Origin: Acidimicrobiia bacterium
Lineage (GTDB): Bacteria; Actinomycetota; Acidimicrobiia; IMCC26256; JAOSJM01
NCBI GenBank assembly: GCA_027494165.1
Contig: JAOSJM010000001.1
Location: forward strand, 620,001-684,000
DNA length: 64,000 nt
Reading direction: 5' to 3'
How positions within the stretch are numbered: position 1 is the stretch's first letter; each line of letters starts with the position of its first letter. Below, piece by piece: positions 9,207 to 18,117 of the stretch. A program made the translations under genes and the position numbers. The notes under the pieces were generated by a model. That model searched no databases and was not told where the DNA came from. It was given only the letters and a program-made list of their open reading frames with translations.

Positions 9207-9364
9207 GGACCGCACCGTACCAACTTCCCCGGGCGGCGTTCCCGGGTCCCCTCCCGCGGTGCCCGTACCCGGGGGTGGGTGTCCGCGTGTCGCCGTCCCC
9301 GACCGGAGGGTGGTCACCTCGGCCCGGGTAACCTCGGGATCGGGCGCGTCCGAGGGCGTGTCAC

Positions 9365-9436
9365 GGCGGCGTAGCCGAGTGGCTCAGGCAAGGGTCTGCA
9401 AAACCCTGGACGCGGGTTCAATTCCCGCCGCCGCCT
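9365..9436 (+). tRNA. tRNA-Cys (anticodon GCA)
   Basis: A cloverleaf can be drawn. The acceptor stem GGCGGCG (9365-9371) pairs with CGCCGCC (9429-9435). The anticodon stem is AGGGT/ACCCT with loop CTGCAAA (GCA at 9398-9400), and the T arm is GCGGG-TTCAATT-CCCGC. The discriminator is U (9436), an identity base for cysteine. The CCA end is not encoded. Confidence 0.97.
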
Positions 9437-9500
9437 CCGAGTCCCCCTCGCGCCGGCGCGCGTCTCTCCCCGGGTCGGCGCGCTTGGATCCCCCCGGGTT

Positions 9501-9880
9501 GGCGCGCTTTCGGGGTTCTGGGCCCCGATCCCGCGCCGACTCGGCCGTCTCGGGCCCGCGCCGACTCGACGGGGGTGGGGCGCGGGGCCCTTCGGTCTCC
9601 CGGGGGTTGGCGCGCTTTCGGGGTTCTGGGCCCCGATTCCGCGCCGACTCGGCCGTCTCGGGCCCGCGCCGACTCGACGGGGGTGGGGCGCGGGGGCCCT
9701 TCGGTCTCCCCGGGGTTGGCGCGCTTTCGGGGTCGTGGGCCCCGATTCCGCGCCGACTCGGCCGTCTCGGGCCGCGCCGACTCGACGGGGGTGGGGCGCG
9801 GGGGCCCTTCGGTCTCCCGGGGGTTGGCGCGCTTTCGGGGTCGTGGGCCCCGATTCCGCGCCGACCCGGCCGTCTCGGGC
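9501..9880. repeat. Four tandem copies of a ~108-bp palindrome-bearing unit
   Basis: Units begin at 9501, 9609, 9718 and 9826 (spacing 108, 109, 108), the last one truncated. Each opens with a 37-nt imperfect palindrome: outer stem GGCGCG/CGCGCC, internal loop, inner stem CGGGG/CCCCG and a 7-nt loop. Copies differ by a few substitutions and single-base indels in G runs. The array fills most of the 468 bp between tRNA-Cys (+) and the convergent beta-CASP gene (-), which otherwise holds no gene. The same palindrome occurs twice more at 20542-20663. Confidence 0.9.
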
Positions 9881-9904
9881 GCGCCGGCCGGGGCCGGCCC
9901 TCGG

Positions 9905-11306
9905 TCAGTCGAGGCGGACCCGCTCGCCGAGGCGCGGGACCACGGCCGTCCAGCCGAGGTCGTCCTCGATCGCGTCCCGCAGCGCCGCCGACGCGTCGGG
10001 CTCCCCGTGCACCACGAAGGTCGCGTCCGGCGGGCCGGGGCACCGCCCAGCCAGGCGAGCAGCTCGGAGCGCCCCGCGTGCACCGAGAAGGCCTGGAGGT
10101 CGAGCACCTCGGCCCGCGCCGGCACGTATCGCCCCAGCATCTTCACGTGGCGGTCCCCCGCTGCAGCGACCGGCCCCGCGTCCCCTCGGCCTGGAAGCCC
10201 ACGAGCACCACGAGGTTGCGGGGATCGGGGAGGAACCGGGCCAGGTGGTGCAGCACCCGGCCACCGGTCGCCATACCGGAGGCCGACAGGATGATCGACG
10301 GCACCGGTGAGCGATCGAGCGCCTTCGACGCCTCGACGTCGCGAACCTCCACGAGCCGGCCCGGGTCGAAGCAGTCGGGCAGACCGGCGAGCTCGGGACG
10401 GATCTCCGCGTCGCCGTCGGCCACGGCCCTCCGGTACACGGCGAGCGACGCGAGCGCCATGGGACTGTCGACGTAGACCGGGAGCTCGGGGATGGCCCCC
10501 GCCTCCGCGAGGCGGGCCAGGTGCAGGAGCACGACCTCGGTCCGGTCCACCGCGAAGGCGGGGATCACGACCGTCCCGCCCCGCCGGGCGGTGCGGGTGA
10601 TCGCGTCGGCGAGGCGATCGAGGCCGGCGTGGTCCTCGTGGTCGCGGTCGCCGTAGGTCGACTCCACCACGACGACGTCGGCGGGACCCGGTGGTTCGGG
10701 CGGGGCGAGCAGCGGGTGCGACGGCCGCCCCAGATCGCCGCTGAACACGAGCGTCCGGGCGCTGTCGACACGCAAGGTGACCGTGGCCGAGCCGAGGATG
10801 TGGCCGGCCCGCCGGAGCGTGAGCTCGATCCCGGAGGCGAGCTCGACGGGGTGCCCGTAGCCGAGGGTCCGGAACCGACCCGTCACGCGGTGGGCGTCGG
10901 CCTCGGTGTAGAGCGGCAGGGCCGGGCGGTGCTTCGAGAAGCCCTTCCGGTTGGCGTAGGCCGCGTCCTCCTCCTGGAGGTGCCCGCTGTCGGCGAGGAC
11001 GATCGCGGCCAGGTCGGCCGTGGACCCGGTGGCCATGACCGGCCCGGTGAACCCCTCGAGGTCCAGGCGGGGGAGGAAGCCGCAGTGGTCGAGGTGGGCG
11101 TGGGTGAGCACCACCGCGTCGACCGAGGTCGCCTCGACCGGGAAGGGATCCCAGTTGCGGAGGCGAAGGTCCTTCCTCCCCTGGAACAGGCCGCAGTCCA
11201 CGAGCACCCGGGCCGAGGCCGTCTCGACGAGGAACCGGCTGCCCGTGACGGTCCCCGCCCCGCCGAGGAAGGCCAGGACCGGGACGCCCGGACGGCGCTC
11301 AGCCAC
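9905..11306 (-). pseudogene. Beta-CASP metallo-beta-lactamase nuclease, two frameshifts (probable sequence errors)
   Basis: The first 387 residues read in one frame: metallo-beta-lactamase motif HAHLDHCGFLP, then FSGDLGR, VVVESTYGDRDHED and the beta-CASP part with IPAFAVDR, SPMA and ILSASGMATGGRVLHHL. At the C run 10155-10159 the frame is lost; the adjoining frame gives HVKMLGRYVPARAEV...FSVHAGRSELLAW. A second shift near 10034-10040 leads to the tail ending GERVRLD. Adding one base at each place gives a ~465-residue protein of normal form, related to archaeal/bacterial CPSF-like RNA 3'-processing nucleases. The GTG start overlaps the thiI stop by 8 bp. Confidence 0.85.
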
Positions 11307-12681
11307 CGGCGGGCGGCCCGGGGCGGGCGCCGCCGGGGCGCACCACGACCCAGACCGGCCGCCCCTCCCGGGCCAGCGCGGTGGCCCGCTCCACCGCGTC
11401 GGGCCCGCCGAGCGCGACCGGACCGGACGCCGGCGGCCGGGCGCCCGCGCCCACGAAGGGGACGTCGACCGGGGCCTCGTGGACCACGGGTACCGGCTCG
11501 AGGCCGGGCTCCCAGGCAGGGAGCGCCACGACCGTGCGGTGCACGGCCAGGGCGTCGTCGACCAGGGCGTCGGGGAGCTGCTCGAGCAGCCGCCGCACCC
11601 GCCCGGGCCGGGCGGCCGTCTCGACGGGCCCGGTGGCGAGGTTGCAGACCTCGCGCGCCCGGGCGCTGAGCTCGTACGTGCCGACCGATCGGGCCCGCTG
11701 CGTGATCTCCTCCTTCGTCATCCCGATGAGCGGGCGGAGGACGACCGCCGAGTGCGTGCGGTCGATCGCCACGAGGTTGCTGACCGTCTGGCTCGACACC
11801 TGCCCCATGGCGTCTCCGGTGACGAGCGCCGGGTGACCCTGCTCGTGAGCCAGGGCCTCGGCGGCCCGGAGCATCAGCGACTTGAGGAGGACCTGCCGGT
11901 CGCGGTCGGCCACCCGGTCCTGCAGCGCCTCGGCGACCTTGCGGAAGTCCACCAGCCACGCCCGAGGACGGCTCCCGGCGCCCCAGGTCCGCCACAGGCC
12001 GTAGGCGACGGCGAGGGCGTGGTCGCTCTGCGCGCAGTCGAGCACGAAGTGGACGACGTCGACCGGGCTGCCCCGCCGCATCATCGACCAGATCGCGACC
12101 GGCGAGTCGATCCCCCCCGAGAGCAGACCGAGGAGCGTGGGGTGCACTCCGAGCGGGAGCCCGCCGGGCCCCGGCCAGCGCTCCCCGAGGAGGAAGGCTC
12201 GCTCACCCCACACGTGGACCCGGACCGTCACGTCGGGGTGGTCGAGGTCGACGCCGGCCGACGCCCCGAGCAGGGCGCTGCCGAGGGCCCGCTCGGCCTC
12301 GACCGTCGTCCAGCCGTGCTCGCCCCGCCGCCGGACCCGCACCGCGAAGCGGCGGCCGGCGATCGCGGGCTCGGCGAGGGGGGCCACGGTCGCGACGAGA
12401 TCGTCGAGGGGACCCACGGGCACCACCCGCGCCCGCTCCACCCGGTGCACGCCCATCACCCGGGCCAGGACCGGGGCGACCGCGGACGGGTCGGGGGTCG
12501 AGGCGGTGAAGCGGTCGCCGGGCCCGTCGGTGAGCTCGGCCTCGAGCGCGGCCCGCCCCAGGGCGTCGACCAGGTCGCGGCGCAGGACGTCGCGCATCCG
12601 CCGGCGGGTCCGGCGCGACTTGAGGTGGATCTCCCCGGCCGGGGACACCAGCAGGAGCTCGTCGGTGAGGTGCTCGGTCAT
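11299..12681 (-). CDS. thiI: tRNA 4-thiouridine synthase ThiI
   Basis: A 460-residue protein. The N-terminal ferredoxin-like/THUMP region spans about 1-170. The PP-loop ATP-pyrophosphatase domain has SGGIDSP around residue 190 and, further on, GDAMGQVSSQTVSNL and RPLIGMTKEEI, all typical of ThiI. It adenylates U8 of tRNA for sulfur transfer and may also feed thiazole synthesis. No C-terminal rhodanese domain is seen; the last ~80 residues are low-complexity and Pro/Gly-rich. The beta-CASP nuclease gene follows with overlap, so two RNA-modifying activities share a unit. The ATG has a GGAG site 6 nt upstream. Confidence 0.9.
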   Translation of the reverse strand: MTEHLTDELLLVSPAGEIHLKSRRTRRRMRDVLRRDLVDALGRAALEAELTDGPGDRFTASTPDPSAVAPVLARVMGVHRVERARVVPVGPLDDLVATVAPLAEPAIAGRRFAVRVRRRGEHGWTTVEAERALGSALLGASAGVDLDHPDVTVRVHVWGERAFLLGERWPGPGGLPLGVHPTLLGLLSGGIDSPVAIWSMMRRGSPVDVVHFVLDCAQSDHALAVAYGLWRTWGAGSRPRAWLVDFRKVAEALQDRVADRDRQVLLKSLMLRAAEALAHEQGHPALVTGDAMGQVSSQTVSNLVAIDRTHSAVVLRPLIGMTKEEITQRARSVGTYELSARAREVCNLATGPVETAARPGRVRRLLEQLPDALVDDALAVHRTVVALPAWEPGLEPVPVVHEAPVDVPFVGAGARPPASGPVALGGPDAVERATALAREGRPVWVVVRPGGARPGPPAGG

Positions 12682-12688
12682 GGTTGCT

Positions 12689-12708
12689 CCGTGGCCACTG
12701 TGCCACGG
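12689..12708. promoter_or_regulatory. Perfect 7-bp inverted repeat upstream of thiI
   Basis: CCGTGGC (12689-12695) and GCCACGG (12702-12708) are separated by 6 nt and begin 8 nt before the thiI ATG. It could be an operator or a leader hairpin that hides the ribosome site (the GGAG lies in it). The function is unknown. Confidence 0.4.
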
Positions 12709-12789
12709 ATCGGGGCCGCGCCCGGCGATCGGGCGCCCGCCCGAGGGTGCACGACCGTGGCGCGCGTCCGGTCACCGGCCCCGAACCGG

Positions 12790-12829
12790 TAGCATGGTGA
12801 CGACGCATGCGGAGGGGGACCGACCCTCC
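12790..12829 (+). promoter_or_regulatory. Putative infA promoter and leader hairpin
   Basis: TAGCAT (12790-12795) fits a TANNNT -10 box. A hairpin GGAGGG/CCCTCC (12811-12816 and 12824-12829, 7-nt loop) follows just downstream. If used, the infA leader would be about 200 nt. The rest of the 318-bp thiI-infA gap shows no credible gene. Confidence 0.35.
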
Positions 12830-12999
12830 GGGTTCCCCGAGCCCGAGCCTGCGGGCGGCGCGCTCGGTCCCGGTCCTCGACCAGCATGTGACGCCGCGCT
12901 CGCACGGGAGGTCGTGATCGCCCGTCCGGCGCGCCCGGGACGCAGGTCCGGCGCCGCCGTGACCCACGTCCCGCCACGACCATCGACGACAGGGAGACC

Positions 13000-13236
13000 A
13001 TGCCACCGACCACCAAGGCCACCAAGGAAGCCGCCGTCCTGCTGGAGGGCATCGTCGAAGAGGCCCTTCCCTCGGCGACGTTCCGCGTCGTCCTCGAGAA
13101 CGGGCACCAGGTGCTCGCCTACCTGTCGGGGAAGATGCGCCGCCACCGCATCCGGGTGACCCCCGGCGACAAGGTGCAGGTCGAGGTGTCGCCCTACGAC
13201 CTCGGTCGCGGGCGCCTCGTCTACCGCTACCGCTGA
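13000..13236 (+). CDS. infA: Translation initiation factor IF-1
   Basis: A 78-residue S1/OB-fold protein that binds the ribosomal A site during initiation. It carries the conserved run [20 protein letters not shown], then [17 protein letters not shown] and the closing [13 protein letters not shown]. The N-terminus has about eight extra residues ([10 protein letters not shown]) compared with the usual MAKKE start. An AGGGAG site at 12991-12996 supports the ATG. It stands alone instead of next to rpmJ/rpsM, and its last 10 bp overlap the end of the opposite-strand hydrolase gene. Confidence 0.96.
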   Translation: MPPTTKATKEAAVLLEGIVEEALPSATFRVVLENGHQVLAYLSGKMRRHRIRVTPGDKVQVEVSPYDLGRGRLVYRYR

Positions 13237-14924
13237 TCCTCCCCTTCGTCGGGCCCGATCCAACCGGCCAGGGCCCGACAGCCCGTCGCCGCCTCGTCAC
13301 CGTCGAGCCGTGGGGGGAGGTCCGGGACGTTCCAGGCGGTGGAACCCGCGCGGAGCACCCGGGCCGTCGTCGCCCAGGCGTGGCTCCGGTCGAGCCGGCC
13401 GTGCTCGAGGACCTCGGCGACGACCGACGCCACCTCGTCGTTGCCCAGCAGCCCGCCGTGGAACGCGGGGACGACCGCCAGCCCGTCGTCCCCCGTCCCT
13501 GGGCTCACGACGGCGTCGGCGAGCGGGACCACCGATACCGACTCGACGTGGCGCGGCGTGCACCGCGCCAGGTCCGCCAGCACCTCGCGATGGTCCACGA
13601 TCGACCGGAGCAGGGGTGCGTCCGCCGAGATGTCCACTGGTGACAGCTCTCCGACCACCCCCGCGATGCCGCGCAGCTCCCAGCCCGCGACGACACCCCA
13701 GCCGTCGTCGCCGCGCGCCGGATACGAGACCCGCCCGGGGTGCACGACGGGGCTGAGCAGCACGAGCCGGTCGACGGGGGCATCGGGCACCGCGGCGAGG
13801 TAGGCCTGGGCAACGAGCGAGCCCTCGCTCTCGGCCACCAGGCCCACCTCCCGGCCGGTCTCGCGGTGGAAGGTCTCGACCTGCTCGTGCATGAGCGCGA
13901 CGAGGTCGGGGAGGGACCGGTGGGTGTCCTCGGGGACGTACGCGAGAGGCCGACCGTCGCGACCCTGGCCCCGGTAGGAGAAGCGACGCTCCCGGAACGC
14001 CCCCTCGAGGAAGCCGCCGTCCCCCGCCCGTCCCACGCCGTGCCGAAGCCCCTGACGACGAGCACGGGGCGGCCCGTGCGTGGCTCCGCGACGACGGGTT
14101 CCGTCGCGCGCGCCCGGCTGCCCGCGACGTGGAAGCCCGCCGCGGTCCCCACGACTACGAGCGCCGCGACGCCGGCGAGGCCCAGCGGGGCGAGGGGGAG
14201 CGGTCGTCGCGCGGCTTCCCGGCCGGTGACGGCGTGCACGACGCCGTGCCAGGCCCAGGCGTTGAACAGGCCCGTGGCCGCCACCGCGGGAAGCCGCAGG
14301 AGCCGCGGGCCGAGCTCGATCACCGTGGCCGCCGCCGTGAGCACCAGGAAGGTCAGGAGCACCCAGCCCAGGCTCCGGACGGTCGGAGGCCGGGCCCACC
14401 ACCGCCGGGCGGCGGCCCCGTGGTGGATGCAGGCCGCCACCATGAGCATCGACGGGACCGCGACGAAGAAGAACCAGGAGATCGGCACGACCGCCGCGGC
14501 GACGAGCAGGGTCGCCCACGGCGAGAGCAGCAGGGCGGCGACGACGGTGAAGCGGGCCGCCCCGGCGAGGGCCCCGCGGAGCGACGGGCGTGTCGCCGGG
14601 TCGGGCCAGGCGGCCCGGACGAGCGCCGCGATCACGACGGTCCGGAAGGCGAGGAAGCAGGCCGACTCGACGGCGAACCCTGCCCAGGAAGGGTGGTAGA
14701 CGAGGAGCCACCGCAGGTCGTGGAAGACGCCGAAGGGGGGAGGCGCGGTGACCTGGGGGGCCAGGGGAAGGCTCGTCGACGCGCCGAGGGCGACGAGGAC
14801 GAGCGCCTCGAGCACGGGGGAGGCTCACGGCCACCGCGACGAGCCGCGAGCGCCGCCGGAGCGCGGGCGCACGGCGACGGACCGGGACCCCGCCTCCGCC
14901 CGGGTGCGCCCTCACGACCACCAT
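13227..14924 (-). pseudogene. Multi-pass membrane protein with C-terminal alpha/beta hydrolase-like domain, two frameshifts (probable sequence errors)
   Basis: The N-terminus (MVVVRAHPG...) reads to SLP, then a C run (G run 14816-14820 on the plus strand) shifts the frame to VLEALVLVALGAST. About six membrane helices follow, to FGTAWDGRG. A second shift at 14021-14025 leads to DGGFLEGAFRERRFSYRG and a hydrolase-like domain with VGLVAESEGSLVA (a G-x-S-x-G-like elbow read as AESEG) and RLVLLSPVVHPG. Correcting both runs gives one protein of ~565 residues. It looks like a membrane-anchored lipase/esterase-like protein of unknown substrate. Neighbours do not help assign a role. Confidence 0.7.
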
Positions 14925-15029
14925 GGTGCCCGGCTCGCCTCCGTGGCGCCGGGCCTCGCGTGCACGCGTTCACGAGCATCGGCGGATCGGGGTGGGACGA
15001 GCTCTCCGCGTGGCGGGCGGAGACCGAGG

Positions 15030-17253
15030 TCAGTCCGGTGAGACCGATGGCGCCGGGGAGACGGCTCTCCGGCCGGCCGGAGGGCTCGGTACGGAGGGCG
15101 CGGCGGGCGCCGTCCCGGTCCCGGCCTCGCCCTCGAGGTCGAGGCGGGGCAGGCGGCGGTCGAGCCAGCGAGGCAACCACCAGTTGGCCTCGCCTACGAG
15201 AGCCATCGTGGCCGGCACGAGCACCATCCGGACCACCGTGGCGTCGACGAGGACCGCGGTGGCGAGGCCGATGCCCATCATCTTCACCACGACGTCGTCG
15301 CCGGTGACGAAGCCGAGGAACACGCTGATCATGATGAGCGCGGCGGCGGTGACCACGCGGGCCGTGGATCCGAGCCCGCGGACGACGCTCTCGACGTTGG
15401 AGTGGCCCGACACGTGCTCCTCCCGGACCCGGGAGAGGATGAAGACCTCGTAGTCCATCGACAGGCCGAAGAGGATGGCGAACATCATCATCGGGACGAA
15501 CGCGGCGACGGGCACGGCCTCGTCGAGTCCCACGAGGGACCGTCCCCATCCCCACTGGAAGACGGCGACCACGACGCCGTAGGCGGCCGCGATGGACAGC
15601 AGGTTGAGCAGCGCGGCCTTCAGCGGTACGAGGATCGAGCGGAACACCACGACGAGCAGGAGGAACGAGAGGGCGACCACGGCTCCGACGAAGAGCGGGA
15701 GCCGCTGGGCGATCCGCTCCGACTGGTCGATGAACCCGGCCGTCGGGCCGCCCACGAGGACCTCGACGCCCGTGCCCTCGGTGGCGGCGGGGAGCACCTC
15801 GTCGCGGAGACGGTGGACCAGCTCCCCGGTGGCCTCGGCCTGGGGCTCGGAAGCGGGGACGGCCGTGACCACGGCGGCCCGGCCGTCCGGGCTGACCTCG
15901 GGGGGACACGGCGACGACGCCCGGATCCTCGCGGACCGCGGACGCGACCGACGCGAGGACGGCCGGGTCCTCGACCCCGTCGAGGTCGGCCACGAGGAGG
16001 AGCGGCCCGTTGAAGCCGTCGCCGAACCCCGCTGCGAGGAGGTCGTAGGCCCGGCGGTGGGTGGTCGACTCGGGCTCGGTGCCGGCGTCGGCCTGCCCGA
16101 GCCTGAGGTCGAGGGCAGGAACGGCGAGGAACAGGAGCAGGGCGGTCGAGGCGAGGAGCCAGCGCCAGGGGTGGTGGGCCACTCGCGACGCCCAGCCCAC
16201 CCAGCCCGACGTCCGCGAGGCGTGCCGTCGCCCACCGCGGGCGGCCCGGGATCGGACCCGGTCGCCGGCCACGGCCAGGAGCGCGGGCATGAGCGTGAGG
16301 GCCACGAGGACCGCCACCGCGACGACGAGCGCGGCGGAGTACCCGAGCGTGGCGACGAAGGGGATGCCCGAGAGCTGGAGCCCGAGGATGGCCACGACCA
16401 CCGTGCCGCCGGCGAACAGGACCGCCTGGCCCGCCGTGGCGTTGGTCCGCCCGATGGACTCCTCGACGGCCATGCCCTCGGCGAGGTGCTGGCGGTGCCG
16501 GCTGACCACGAACAGGGCGTAGTCGATCCCGACCCCGAGCCCGAGCATCGTCCCGAGGCGGGGAGCGACCGTGGGCACGTCGACGACGATCCCGAGCAGG
16601 CCGACGAGCCCGAGTCCGGTGACGAGGCCGACGACGGCCGTGCCGAGGGGCAGGCCGGCGGCGACCACGGACCCGAACGTGACGAGGAGGACCACGACGG
16701 CCGCCACGAGCCCGATGGCCTCGGACCTCCCCGTGTGGCGCTCCTTCAGGACGGTCGGCAGCTCGCCCCCGTACTCCACCTGCACGCCGGCCGTCCGGGC
16801 GGCGGCGCCGGTGTCCATGAGCTCGTCGAGGGCGTCGTGGCCGAGGTCGGCCGCGCCGCCGTCGTACTGGACCGCCGCGAACGCGGTGCGGCCGTCGGAA
16901 GAGACCGAGCGTGGATCGTCGAGGGGGTCGGTGACCGCCAGGACGTGGGGGAGCGCGCGCACCTCATCGACGGTGGCCTCGACGGCGGCGGTCGCAGCGC
17001 CATCGGCGAGCGTTCCCTGCTCGGCGTGGAACACGACCATGGCCGTGGCGCCGGCCCGGGCCGGGAAACGCTCCTCGAGCAGGTCCGTGGCGTGCTGGGA
17101 CTCGACGCCCGGCACGCGGAAGTCGTCGACCGGCTCGGGTGCCGCGGTGCGCGAGAGCAGGGTCACCGTCACGGCGAGGAGCAGCCAGGCGGCGATCACG
17201 ATCCGGGGGTGCCGGGCGCCGGCCCGGCCGAGGCGATCGAGGAGGGCGGACAT
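15030..17253 (-). pseudogene. MMPL/RND-family exporter, one frameshift (probable sequence error)
   Basis: Twelve-helix transporter of the MmpL/YdfJ type. The N-terminal half has the first helix after RHPRIVIAAWLLL, a periplasmic domain, then a helix block with the RND signature GLGVGIDYALFVVSRHRQ. At the run of six G (15900-15905) the frame breaks; the second half continues with PEVSPDGRA, helices and the matching motif LFGLSMDYEVFILSRVREE. Removing one base gives ~740 residues, the usual length. Such proteins move lipids or drugs by proton-motive force. The ATG at 17253 has AGGAG upstream. The gene is divergent from a TetR gene, the classical repressor/efflux layout. Confidence 0.88.
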
Positions 17254-17286
17254 CGGGGCTCCTGTGATCGAGAGCTGCATCGCCAG

Positions 17287-17311
17287 TATAATTACAGACA
17301 CTGCAATAGTG
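17287..17311. promoter_or_regulatory. AT-rich exporter/TetR intergenic region with palindrome (putative operator)
   Basis: Between the divergent starts lie TATAAT (17287-17292), a consensus -10 sequence rare in this GC-rich DNA, and an inverted repeat CACT-N5-AGTG (17299-17311). A TetR dimer bound here could control both genes. No -35 box was assigned with confidence on either strand. Confidence 0.5.
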
Positions 17312-17345
17312 CGCCAGCCGCAGTATCGGGGCTAGGATGCGGCGC

Positions 17346-18017
17346 ATGGCCCAGCGCGCCGATCGGCGCCCTCGCGGAGGAGGTCGCCGCCGCGACGCGG
17401 GCGAGCCGGGATCCGGGCCGGACGCGCCCGGGCTCCGGGAGCGCAAGAAGCAGCGGACCCGCCGGGCGATCGAGGACGTCGCGCTGGCGCGGTTCGCCGA
17501 GCGGGGCTTCGACGCCGTGACCGTCGAGGAGATCGCCGCCGCGGCCGACGTGTCGCCGCGCACGTTCTTCCACTACTTCCCGACGAAGGAGGACGTCGTC
17601 CTCGCGGACTACGGGGAGCGGCTGGCCCGCATCGTCGAGGTGCTCGCGGGTCGCCCGCCCGGGGAGCCGTCGCTGCGGGCCGTGCGGTCCGCCTTCCTCA
17701 CCGTCGCCACCGACTACGAGGAGGCACGCGAACGGCTGCTGCCGCGCTTCTCCGTCATGGCCGAGACGCCGTCGGTGCTCGCCCGCAGCCTCCAGCTCCA
17801 GGCCGGCTGGGAGGACGCGGTGGCCCGGACCGTGGCCGAGCGCGCCGGCGTCGACGGGGACGACCTCGAGCCCCGACTCCTGGCCGGTGCCGCGCTCGCG
17901 GCGATGCGGGCGTCGCTGCGCACGTGGCTCGCCGCCGGAGGCTGGCCCCGCCTCCCCGACCTCGTCGCCGAGTGCTTCGACCGTCTCGAACGGGGCCTGG
18001 GCGGCGAACCCCGGTAG
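17346..18017 (+). CDS. TetR-family transcriptional regulator (likely controls the MMPL exporter)
   Basis: A 223-residue regulator. After a basic, Gly/Arg-rich N-terminus comes a TetR HTH (VTVEEIAAAADVSPRTFFHYFPTKEDVV, about residues 55-85), then an all-helical ligand/dimer domain. ATG 17346 is chosen over ATG 17337 because TAGGAT (17333-17338) ends exactly 7 nt upstream, giving a leaderless mRNA. It is divergent from the MMPL exporter with a palindrome between them, so it probably represses that gene and itself. The ligand is unknown. Confidence 0.88.
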   Translation: MAQRADRRPRGGGRRRDAGEPGSGPDAPGLRERKKQRTRRAIEDVALARFAERGFDAVTVEEIAAAADVSPRTFFHYFPTKEDVVLADYGERLARIVEVLAGRPPGEPSLRAVRSAFLTVATDYEEARERLLPRFSVMAETPSVLARSLQLQAGWEDAVARTVAERAGVDGDDLEPRLLAGAALAAMRASLRTWLAAGGWPRLPDLVAECFDRLERGLGGEPR

Positions 18018-18068
18018 CCGGAAGAGCGCGGCCGGGGCGGGGGCGCGGGACGGGGCGAGGGGGCCTTG

Positions 18069-18074
18069 GTACGG
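18069..18074 (+). promoter_or_regulatory. Putative -10 box (TACGGT) of the phosphoketolase gene
   Basis: TACGGT fits TANNNT. A start about 7 nt downstream leaves a ~37-nt leader holding the GAGGGGAGG ribosome site before ATG 18118. Spacing-based inference. Confidence 0.35.
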
Positions 18075-18117
18075 TCGCCCGGCGGGTCCCGTGCACGCGA
18101 CCCCGAGGGGAGGCACG

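Noticed and set aside
9501..9880. Repeat array considered as a CRISPR
   Set aside because: The whole ~108-bp unit is repeated, spacers are not unique, and no cas-like gene is near.
17299..17311. Grouping CACT-N5-AGTG with the CTGANG operator family
   Set aside because: Arms and centre differ; it is better assigned to the adjacent TetR.
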